Below, in pieces: positions 1 through 6,009 of a stretch of 26,275 nt of DNA. The notes under the pieces were generated by a model, which worked only from the letters and a program-made list of their open reading frames with translations, had not been told where the DNA came from and ran no database searches. Within the stretch, counting starts at the first letter, position 1, and each line of letters opens with the position of its first letter. The translations under genes were made by a program, and so were the position numbers. This DNA is from UBA4742 sp002403895 (GTDB lineage: Bacteria; Actinomycetota; Acidimicrobiia; Acidimicrobiales; Acidimicrobilacustridaceae), in assembly GCA_036823295.1 (NCBI GenBank), contig DAISGD010000045.1, positions 1 through 26,275 of the forward strand. The letters are read 5' to 3'.

Positions 1-330
1 GCCACGGTGTGCCGGTCCCGGGCGCCTGACTGCGGGGTGTGCCCGGTCGCCCTGGGCTGCACATGGCACCGGGCGGGCAACCCTGCCCCCGACCCGGCCC
101 GGGGCTCGGCCGGCTCCGGTTCCGGGCAGTCGCGCTTCGAGGGCTCGGACCGCCAGGGTCGCGGCCGCTTGGTCGACCGCCTTCGTCACGACGGTCGGCT
201 GGAGCCGGCGGGGATCGCGTCGGCCGCCGGCTGGCCCGATGACCCCACCCGCACTGCGGCCGCGGTGGCGTCGCTGGTGCGCGACGGACTGGCCGTCGAA
301 CACGACGACGGCACCCTCACCCTCCCGTAG
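1..330 (+). CDS. mutY: A/G-specific adenine glycosylase MutY, C-terminal end (partial)
   Basis: This is the 3' end of a gene that begins before the window; the frame is open from base 1 to the TAG at 328-330. The first residues carry four cysteines spaced C-x6-C-x2-C-x5-C (CRSRAPDCGVCPVALGC), the [4Fe-4S] loop of the Nth/MutY base-excision glycosylases. After it come a GSDRQGRGR segment and a short winged-helix-like tail, as in short actinobacterial MutY proteins. MutY removes adenine mispaired with 8-oxoguanine or guanine. The helix-hairpin-helix and catalytic Asp lie outside the window. Endonuclease III shares the Fe-S motif, but the DRQ-R-R tail favours MutY. It converges on the selenoprotein cassette, with a hairpin between the two stops. 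Confidence 0.82.
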   Translation, partial: ATVCRSRAPDCGVCPVALGCTWHRAGNPAPDPARGSAGSGSGQSRFEGSDRQGRGRLVDRLRHDGRLEPAGIASAAGWPDDPTRTAAAVASLVRDGLAVEHDDGTLTLP

Positions 331-337
331 AGCGTCC

Positions 338-353
338 TCCCCGAGCGCGGGGA
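338..353. terminator. Putative bidirectional terminator hairpin
   Basis: TCCCCG-AGCG-CGGGGA forms a perfect 6-bp stem with a 4-base loop. It exactly fills the gap between the convergent stops of mutY (330) and the selenoprotein gene (354). There is no U-tract, so terminator activity is inferred from position and symmetry. Confidence 0.45.
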
Positions 354-902
354 TCAGCCCGGGGGAGCGGTGATGGCGGCCAGGACCGCGTCGATGGCGG
401 CGTCAGCCAGGGACCGCATCTCGTCGTCGGTGCGGTCCTGGATGGGGTGAGGGACGAACACCCGCGCCGGTTGGAAGCCGATGGCCTCAGCTTGGGCCTG
501 GGCAGCATCTATGAACTCGGTCGAGGCCAGGAACACCCCCGGCACCCCCCGAGCCTCGAGATCGGCGATGTCGTGCACACTGCACGACGTGCAACTCCCT
601 CAGTCGGCGAGGGCCTCGATGACGACGTCACACTTCGTGGAGATCTCGTGGCGCAGGTCGATGGGTGCCGGCTTGGTGAACGTCGGCTTGCGGAACCGCT
701 CCACCCGCAGGCCGCGGGCCACGAGGTGTTCCTCCAACCGATCGAGGAACACGTCACCCCGGGCCTTGGAGATGTCGAGCAGACCGATGGTGGCACCCTC
801 GAGCGAACTCGGCCGTTCCAGCAGCTGGCGCTGAGACGGGTGGCGCTCGCCGGTGGGATCGAGCACCACGGTCTCGGCCGTTGTCGAACCAGGTGCGGTC
901 AT
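354..902 (-). CDS. UGSC-family selenoprotein (in-frame TGA read as selenocysteine)
   Basis: Read from the ATG at 902, the frame encodes 100 residues, then TGA (602-600), then 81 more residues in the same frame to a TGA stop at 356-354. The TGA falls in U-G-S-C-T-S-C (Sec101, Cys104, Cys107), which matches the UGSC-containing selenoprotein family. That family is a small redox-like family known with Sec or Cys at this position; its biochemical role is not known to me. Codon use and protein-like sequence continue unchanged across the TGA (GVPGVFLASTEF follows soon after). A perfect 8-bp hairpin starts 11 bases after the TGA, as expected of a bacterial SECIS. The start overlaps the stop of the upstream gene (ATGA), so translation is probably coupled. 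A plain nonsense mutation of a Cys codon is the alternative. No selA, selB, selC or selD is in the window, so the decoding machinery must be sought elsewhere. Confidence 0.8.
570..588 (-). promoter_or_regulatory. Candidate bacterial SECIS hairpin
   Basis: On the minus-strand mRNA, GTCGTGCA (588-581) pairs perfectly with TGCACGAC (577-570) around a GTG loop (580-578). The stem begins 11 bases after the in-frame TGA and the apical loop 19 bases after it, with G as the first loop base. Short spacing to the UGA and a G at the start of the loop are the hallmarks of bSECIS elements bound by SelB. A competing 5-bp pairing (TGCAC/GTGCA) lies just upstream. Confidence 0.65.
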
Positions 903-2365
903 GGTTGTACCTCCCAGGTGATCGGTTGACTACCGCCGGACCCGGACATCCAGCCTCCGATGACGGAGCTGAACAGGCCAGCCCCACCACCAGCGTGCAC
1001 GATGAGCAGGCCGCCGTCCCGGAACTTGGGCACCGTCGTGCCCGCCAGGAAGTCGGGCATGCCTTCGGCGATGCCGCCGGCCCCGCGGACGATCTCGCTG
1101 CCGTCGAGGGCGAGGAGGTCGTCGAACTCTTGGCGGAGGCGGGCCTTGTCCCAGCCGGCCTCGCGGAACACCCTCGCGTGTTCGGGTGAGATGACCAGCA
1201 CGGCGTCGAAGACCAGGGCCAGCTTGGGGTGAGCGATGCTCCGGAGGCCGGCGGCGAGCGAACGGGCCAGGGACTCGGGCTCACGCGAAAGCTGATCCAC
1301 CACGCCCCGGGGCCCTTCGCCGGCGAAGAGGGTCACCGTCGACGCCTCGGGCCCGAAGCCCCGCTCGACCGACAGCGGCTCCCAGGGTGAGCCGGACTCG
1401 TCCTCCGCGAAACAGAACGTGTACTTGCCCGGATTCCCGAGGGCGGCCCGATCCACGCCTCCGGGTACGCCGCCGCCGACGTTGCGGATGGTCAGCTGCA
1501 GGGCTCGGCCGATGGTGGCGTTGGCCCGGTTGCCCTGGCCCAGCGCGTTGATGCCGGAGTTCATGCCGATGGCCCGGGTGATGGGCCCGTTCACCATGAC
1601 CACCGGCCCGCTGAAGTACGTCGTGGCCAGCAGGCCGTGCATGTTGAACTCATCGGTGCAGGCCGCCTCCACCGCGGCCAGCACCACCGGCAGGTACTCG
1701 GGGCGACAGCCGGCCAGCACCGCGTTGATGGCCACCTTCTCGACGGTGCACTCCGCCAGGTCCGGTGGTACCACGGCCACCACCTCGTCAGGGGCACGGG
1801 TGGTGCCCTCCAGCATCCGCAGGACCCGCACCGGCGTCGGGGGAACGACGGGGAGGCCGTCGGTCCACCCCCGGTCGAACAGCGCCTCCATCTCGTCCTC
1901 GAGGGCCGCCACGGTCACCCGCCGGCTGCGCAGTCGTGAGCCATGGAAGCGGACGGCCAGCTCGTCGGCCCGACCCGGGTCGAGGGTGAGCGAACCACAG
2001 CCGGGGCGGTACTCGGGAAGGTCCTCACCCAGGTCGTCGCATCCGGTGAAGTCTTGCCACTCGTCGCGGGCCCACCCCACGATCCGGCCCGACTCGGCGC
2101 CCGCCTGGACCTGCAACAGCGTGGGAACGGTCTCGATGTCGAGCCGGTAGGACACGTCCAGGTCGGTGTCGTCGACCGGGGCCACCCCGGCGGGGAAGTC
2201 GGGGTCGTCCTGGGTGAACACGGTCAGCGACCTGCCCGTTCCTTCGAGCCGGGCGGCCAGGTCGGCGAGCACGGGAGCCACCAGCGTGCAGGTGGGGCAG
2301 TCACGTTTCACTACCGCGACCAAGCCGTCGCTCAACGCCGGTCTCGTGGTCGTTGCCCCGGTCAT
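899..2365 (-). CDS. Thioredoxin-like domain fused to an unrecognised domain
   Basis: A 488-residue protein starts at ATG 2365, 4 bases after the hydrolase gene ends, and its TGA overlaps the ATG of the UGSC selenoprotein. Residues 1 to about 120 look like a thioredoxin fold: a hydrophobic strand leads into C23-P-T-C26 and a later ETVPTL gives the cis-Pro loop. The remaining 330 or so residues begin near a DGLPVVPPTP motif and are rich in Gly and Asn (for example GGGVPGGVDRAALGNPG). I do not recognise this domain. I see no signal peptide, so it is probably cytoplasmic. Coupling to a Sec protein suggests that the CPTC pair exchanges electrons with the U-G-S-C site; this is inference from gene order only. 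Confidence 0.7.
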   Translation of the reverse strand: MTGATTTRPALSDGLVAVVKRDCPTCTLVAPVLADLAARLEGTGRSLTVFTQDDPDFPAGVAPVDDTDLDVSYRLDIETVPTLLQVQAGAESGRIVGWARDEWQDFTGCDDLGEDLPEYRPGCGSLTLDPGRADELAVRFHGSRLRSRRVTVAALEDEMEALFDRGWTDGLPVVPPTPVRVLRMLEGTTRAPDEVVAVVPPDLAECTVEKVAINAVLAGCRPEYLPVVLAAVEAACTDEFNMHGLLATTYFSGPVVMVNGPITRAIGMNSGINALGQGNRANATIGRALQLTIRNVGGGVPGGVDRAALGNPGKYTFCFAEDESGSPWEPLSVERGFGPEASTVTLFAGEGPRGVVDQLSREPESLARSLAAGLRSIAHPKLALVFDAVLVISPEHARVFREAGWDKARLRQEFDDLLALDGSEIVRGAGGIAEGMPDFLAGTTVPKFRDGGLLIVHAGGGAGLFSSVIGGWMSGSGGSQPITWEVQP

Positions 2366-2369
2366 GTCG

Positions 2370-3263
2370 TCACCGCGACACGTGCTCGATGATCAGGCGG
2401 TTCACCACCGCGGGCTGTTCGACCTGGAGGAAATGGCCTGCCTCTTCGATGATCTCGACCCGGGACCCCTCGGCCGGGAGGAAGGCCAGCGCGCCCTCGG
2501 CCCAATCGACGCCCATGCACCCGTCGGTGCGCCCGTGCAGGTACAGCGTCGGCTGGGGGGTGGGCGCGTTGCAGGCGTCCTGTTGGGGCTGAAGCTCGGG
2601 CATCTGGAGCTCGGGCTGGAACATGGCCCGGTAGTACCCGAGGGCCGAGGCCAGGTTGGCGGGATCTCCCAGGGCCTCGCGGACGTGGTTCACGTCCTCA
2701 GTGCCGTCGTGGCCGGGTGACCAGTCTTGCCACAGCCGGGCGATGAACTCGAGATCGTCCATGCCCACCACCAGGTCGGCCAGCGGGTTCTGGAAGAAGA
2801 ACATGTACCAGGAGCGGCGCAGTTGGGTGTAGGTCAGCATGGCTCCGGTCACCGCACCCAAGGGCGGGACCGCGGCGGTCACCACCCGACGCCACCGGGC
2901 AGGGGCGAAGGCGGCGGCGCCGTAGGTGGCCATCGCCCCCCAGTCGTGGCCGATGATCACCGCCTCGCCGTCACCGCCAAACGCGTCGTGCAGCGCGTTG
3001 GCGTCGTCGACCATGGCGCCGATCTGGAAGTGGCCGTCGGCGGGCACCGCGGTCGGGGCGTAGCCGCGCATGAACGGCGCCACCGCGTGGAACCCGGCGT
3101 CAGCCAGGGCGGGCAGGAGGTGGCGCCAGCCCCACGCCGTGTCGGGGAATCCGTGCAGGCACAGCGCCAGGGGACCGGAGCCCGCTTCGAGGTAGGCGAA
3201 GTTGAGTCCGTTGGCCTCGATGCGCCCGTCGGTGATGGCGGCCGGAGTGGAAGCGGAGGTCAT
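2370..3263 (-). CDS. Alpha/beta-hydrolase, epoxide hydrolase / dehalogenase type
   Basis: 297 residues from ATG 3263. It has the classic alpha/beta-hydrolase order: HGFPD oxyanion motif at 37-41, nucleophile elbow GHDWG with Asp107, an aromatic-rich lid (SWYMFFFQ, YYRAMF), a candidate acid in HGRTDG, and catalytic His277 in EAGHFLQ. An Asp nucleophile rather than Ser is typical of soluble epoxide hydrolases and haloalkane dehalogenases. Lid tyrosines favour an epoxide hydrolase-like role, but the substrate cannot be deduced. It is the first gene of the cassette leading to the UGSC selenoprotein and starts from a leaderless-type promoter (TAGGGT, 7 bases before the ATG). Confidence 0.8.
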   Translation of the reverse strand: MTSASTPAAITDGRIEANGLNFAYLEAGSGPLALCLHGFPDTAWGWRHLLPALADAGFHAVAPFMRGYAPTAVPADGHFQIGAMVDDANALHDAFGGDGEAVIIGHDWGAMATYGAAAFAPARWRRVVTAAVPPLGAVTGAMLTYTQLRRSWYMFFFQNPLADLVVGMDDLEFIARLWQDWSPGHDGTEDVNHVREALGDPANLASALGYYRAMFQPELQMPELQPQQDACNAPTPQPTLYLHGRTDGCMGVDWAEGALAFLPAEGSRVEIIEEAGHFLQVEQPAVVNRLIIEHVSR

Positions 3264-3270
3264 GGCGGCG

Positions 3271-3276
3271 ACCCTA
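3271..3276 (-). promoter_or_regulatory. Leaderless -10 box for the hydrolase/selenoprotein cassette
   Basis: On the minus strand TAGGGT is followed by 7 bases and the ATG at 3263. There is no Shine-Dalgarno sequence in between, so the transcript would start at or beside the start codon. Confidence 0.5.
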
Positions 3277-3433
3277 CTCAGCTCGGCCCGGTCGGGCGGG
3301 GCGGGTGGGACCGGGCGGGCTGGGGGGTCGTGGCAGGTACGAGACAGTTGTCACATCGCGGGACACGGACCCCGACGCTGGGTAATCTGCCAGCCGTTCT
3401 AGGTGGGCCAGGTCACCGGGGGGTGAACGTTCG

Positions 3434-4291
3434 TTGGACGTGACGTTTTACGGGGTACGGGGATCGACTCCCTGCTCGTGTTCCGCGAACCAACGCTACG
3501 GCGGGAACACGGCCTGCGTGGCGGTGGACTGCCCCGGCGCGGACCCCATCGTGTTCGACTTGGGGACCGGGCTGCGCTTTTGGGGAGCTGACCTCCCGAC
3601 CACCACGCCGTTCCACGGACACGCCCTCGTCACCCATCTGCACTGGGATCACGTCCAGGGGCTGCCGTTCTTCAGCCCCATCCTGCGGCCCGACTCCACG
3701 TTCGACATTTACGCTTGCTCGCCCGAATCCGGCTCCCTGGTCGGCGCCTTCGACGAGTTCATGGGCCCGCCGTACTTCCCCGTGCGGGTCGCAGACCTCC
3801 CCGGTGAGTTGTGCTTCCATGAGGTCGAGAACACCGAGTTCGCCATCGGCGACGTCGGCGTGACGGTGCGGTCGGTGCCCCACATCGGTCCCACCAACGG
3901 CTACCGGGTCGAGCGCGACGGCGTGGCGGTGGTCTACATCTCTGACCATCAACAACCGCTCGATGGCAGCCTCACCGTTCCTGACGACGTGCTCGAGCTG
4001 TGCCAGGGCGCCGACCTGTTGATCCACGACGCCCAGTACACGACCACCGATTTCGCGGAGAAGGCGACCTGGGGTCATTGCACGGTCGACTACGCGCTCG
4101 CCGTAGCGGCCCAGGCCGGCGCTCGCCGCTTGGCGCTGTTCCACCACGACCCGAGTCACGACGATCTGATGGTTGATTCCATTCTGTTGGAAGCCCGCGA
4201 GAAGCTGCCCCGGTCGTCGCATCTCGAGATCGTGGCCGCCGCCGAGGGTGTGACCTTGTCGCTGGGTGCCGTCGGCGCTTCCTCTCGCTGA
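3434..4291 (+). CDS. MBL-fold metallo-hydrolase
   Basis: 285 residues. The N-terminus MDVTFYGVRGSTP is typical of a cytoplasmic metallo-beta-lactamase-fold subfamily related to RNase Z and class II cyclic-nucleotide phosphodiesterases. The metal motif is T-H68-L-H70-W-D72-H73. Further candidate ligands are His in SVPHIG, Asp in YISDHQ and LLIHDAQY, and His in LFHHDP. The start is TTG at 3434, with GGGGGGTGA (3418-3426) ideally spaced upstream; GTG at 3440 would remove two residues. A TAATCT at 3383-3388 could be its -10. The exact substrate cannot be told from sequence. It is transcribed divergently from the hydrolase cassette. Confidence 0.78.
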   Translation: MDVTFYGVRGSTPCSCSANQRYGGNTACVAVDCPGADPIVFDLGTGLRFWGADLPTTTPFHGHALVTHLHWDHVQGLPFFSPILRPDSTFDIYACSPESGSLVGAFDEFMGPPYFPVRVADLPGELCFHEVENTEFAIGDVGVTVRSVPHIGPTNGYRVERDGVAVVYISDHQQPLDGSLTVPDDVLELCQGADLLIHDAQYTTTDFAEKATWGHCTVDYALAVAAQAGARRLALFHHDPSHDDLMVDSILLEAREKLPRSSHLEIVAAAEGVTLSLGAVGASSR

Positions 4292-4298
4292 CGCCGTC

Positions 4299-4304
4299 TA
4301 ACCT
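4299..4304 (+). promoter_or_regulatory. Leaderless -10 box for the flavin reductase gene
   Basis: TAACCT is followed by 7 bases (TCGCCCC) and the GTG at 4312, with no ribosome-binding site. Confidence 0.5.
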
Positions 4305-4311
4305 TCGCCCC

Positions 4312-4812
4312 GTGACCGATCGAGCCCCCCAAACCTCCGCGTTCGACGCGGCCAAGTACCGCCAGGTGCTCGGCCACTTCCCAACCGGGGTCACCGTGAT
4401 CACCGCCACTCACGAGGGCACCCCTACCGGCACCGCCATCGGCTCGTTCGCCTCGCTGTCGCTCGAGCCCCCCCAGGTGCTGTTCTGCATCGGGCAGACG
4501 TCGTCGACGTGGCCGCGGCTGAGGGCGGTCGGGCAGTTCTGCGTGAACATCCTGGCCGAGGACCAAGAGAGTGTGTGCCGGGTGTTTTCCAGCAAGTCCG
4601 AGGACAAGTTCGCCGAGATCGGCTGGAAGCGATCGGGGAACGGTTCGCCGCTCATCGACGGCGTGCTGGGCTACATCGACTGCACCACCGCCGATGTCGT
4701 CCAGTCCGGTGACCACGACATCGTGATCGGCCACGTGACCGACCTGGACGTGCTGCGCGAGGGCGGCCCCCTGCTGTTCTTCCGCGGTGGCTACGGCCGC
4801 TTCCAGCTGTAG
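4312..4812 (+). CDS. Flavin reductase family protein (HpaC/RutF-like)
   Basis: 166 residues from GTG 4312. The start FDAAKYRQVLGHFPTGVTVIT, followed by G-T-A-I-G-S-F-A-S-L-S-L-E-P-P, is the diagnostic FMN-binding stretch of the short-chain flavin reductases. These supply reduced FMN or FAD to two-component monooxygenases, using NAD(P)H. FCVNILAEDQESVCRVFS and the C-terminal GPLLFFRGGYGRF are also typical, and the length fits the family. No partner monooxygenase lies nearby, so the physiological acceptor is unknown. It is followed after 6 bases by the carbonic-anhydrase-like gene, probably as one transcript. Confidence 0.85.
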   Translation: MTDRAPQTSAFDAAKYRQVLGHFPTGVTVITATHEGTPTGTAIGSFASLSLEPPQVLFCIGQTSSTWPRLRAVGQFCVNILAEDQESVCRVFSSKSEDKFAEIGWKRSGNGSPLIDGVLGYIDCTTADVVQSGDHDIVIGHVTDLDVLREGGPLLFFRGGYGRFQL

Positions 4813-4818
4813 GCCACG

Positions 4819-5340
4819 ATGCCCATCTACGCCCTGGGCGATCGCGTCCCGCAGATCGACCCGACGGCCTACATCCATCCCGAGGCCGTCATCATCGGCA
4901 ACGTCACCATCGGCCCCGACTCGACCGTGTGGCCGTGCGCGGTGCTGCGGGGCGACGACGGCGAGATCCGCATCGGGGCCCGCACGTCCATCCAGGACGG
5001 CTCCGTGTTGCACTGCACCCCGCAGCTCCCGACCGTGGTGGGGGACGGCTGCGTGATCGGCCACATGGTGCATCTCGAGGGCTGCACCATCGAGGACGGT
5101 TCCCTGGTGGGGAACGGCTCGGTGGTGCTGCACGGCGCCGTCGTCCGCACCGGGGGGCTGGTGGGCTCCAACGCCGTCGTTCCCAACGCCATGGTGGTCC
5201 CGGGCGGGATGATGGCGCTCGGGGTCCCCGCCAAGCTCCGTGACGGGTCGGCTCACCAGGGTTTGCTCATCGCCGGCGCCGCCGAGTCGTATGTGGCCCG
5301 CGGCCCCCGCTACCGAGACGAGCTGCGCCGCCTCGACTGA
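4819..5340 (+). CDS. Gamma-carbonic anhydrase-like left-handed beta-helix protein
   Basis: 173 residues from ATG 4819, directly after the flavin reductase. Repeated hexapeptides ([IV]G-x4, for example VIIGNVTIGPDSTVWP and LVGSNAVVPNAMVV) build the left-handed beta-helix seen in gamma-class carbonic anhydrases (Cam, YrdA, PaaY). His65 (VLHCT) and His82 (IGHMV) match two zinc ligands. The usual third His of the L-H-G-C motif is Glu87 here (LEGC), with His85 nearby, so zinc binding and activity are uncertain. Homotrimeric assembly is expected from the family. A non-enzymatic role is possible. Confidence 0.82.
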   Translation: MPIYALGDRVPQIDPTAYIHPEAVIIGNVTIGPDSTVWPCAVLRGDDGEIRIGARTSIQDGSVLHCTPQLPTVVGDGCVIGHMVHLEGCTIEDGSLVGNGSVVLHGAVVRTGGLVGSNAVVPNAMVVPGGMMALGVPAKLRDGSAHQGLLIAGAAESYVARGPRYRDELRRLD

Positions 5341-5364
5341 TGGCTCGGTCGACTGAGCGATCAG
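5337..5364. terminator. Bidirectional terminator hairpin over two stop codons
   Basis: CTGAT (5337-5341) pairs with ATCAG (5360-5364). Inside this, GCTCGG pairs with CTGAGC around a TCGA loop, with one G-G mismatch and one G-T wobble. The structure includes the stop codons of both convergent genes (5338-5340 and 5363-5361). There is no clear U-tract. Confidence 0.45.
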
Positions 5365-5816
5365 GCGGTGGCCGAGTTGAGCCAGTGCAGCGGACCGGGC
5401 ACGTTGCGGACGATGGAGAAGGCGACCAGCACGACCACCAGCGGCACGGCGACCCACGGCGAGGACATGGGGATCGGTTTCAGGGGATGGCCCAGTCGTG
5501 ATGAGGTCCAGGCCACGAAGCTGTAGACGAGCGCGGGGAGCAACACGATGAACAGCAGGTTGTGGTCCATGGCGCCAACGATGTTGCCCCTGAGCAAGGA
5601 GTGGACGGCGCGGGTGGCGCCGCACATGGGGCAGTCCAGACCGGTCAGCAGCTTGGTGGGGCACTGCGGGTAGGCCGACGAGTGGTTCGGGTCGACCACC
5701 GCGATGTAGGCGCAGGCCCCCAGTCCCGCCACCATCAAGCCCACCGGCTCGACCCACGGGGCGACGCGCCGGGTGCGGGCAGCCGGCGGAGGCAGGTGCG
5801 TGGTGGCTTCCGGCAT
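5361..5816 (-). CDS. DUF2752 membrane protein
   Basis: 151 residues from ATG 5816. The core CPTKLLTGLDCPMCGATRA...NLLF carries the C-P/C-P-x-C-G-x-T-R-A signature of DUF2752, a family of small membrane proteins of unknown function. Three hydrophobic stretches are visible: about residues 24-41, 93-115 and 125-143. The frame is open much further upstream, but an ideal leaderless -10 (TACAGT, 6 bases before this ATG) and the Pro-rich non-conserved sequence upstream favour this start. It may be involved in metal or redox chemistry through its cysteines, but this is not known. Confidence 0.78.
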   Translation of the reverse strand: MPEATTHLPPPAARTRRVAPWVEPVGLMVAGLGACAYIAVVDPNHSSAYPQCPTKLLTGLDCPMCGATRAVHSLLRGNIVGAMDHNLLFIVLLPALVYSFVAWTSSRLGHPLKPIPMSSPWVAVPLVVVLVAFSIVRNVPGPLHWLNSATA

Positions 5817-5822
5817 GGGCCG

Positions 5823-5828
5823 ACTGTA
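5823..5828 (-). promoter_or_regulatory. Leaderless -10 box for the DUF2752 gene
   Basis: The minus strand reads TACAGT, then CGGCCC, then the ATG at 5816. The 6-base spacing decides the start of this gene. Confidence 0.5.
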
Positions 5829-6009
5829 CCGCTGGTGGTGACGTGAGGGTGCTGCGCCATGGACCTCGGACCCGTGGGGATCGGGACCGTGCCGCTCGAC
5901 GCCGGGCGGGAGCCGGCCCCTGCCCTCCTGGGCTGAGCCGAACCCATTTCTGACCGGTGGGGTCGGGCCGGTAGGTTGACACCCCGCCGCAGGGGGAAGG
6001 AGCAGGGCC

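Noticed and set aside
600..902. Calling the UGSC gene a pseudogene or two separate genes
   Set aside because: The TGA is at the known Sec position, is followed by a hairpin, and the downstream part remains in frame and protein-like. A recent nonsense mutation is still possible but less likely.
3348..3388. TTGTCA and TAATCT as a -35/-10 pair for the MBL gene at 3434
   Set aside because: The spacing is about 29 bases, too long for one promoter. Only TAATCT remains as a possible -10.
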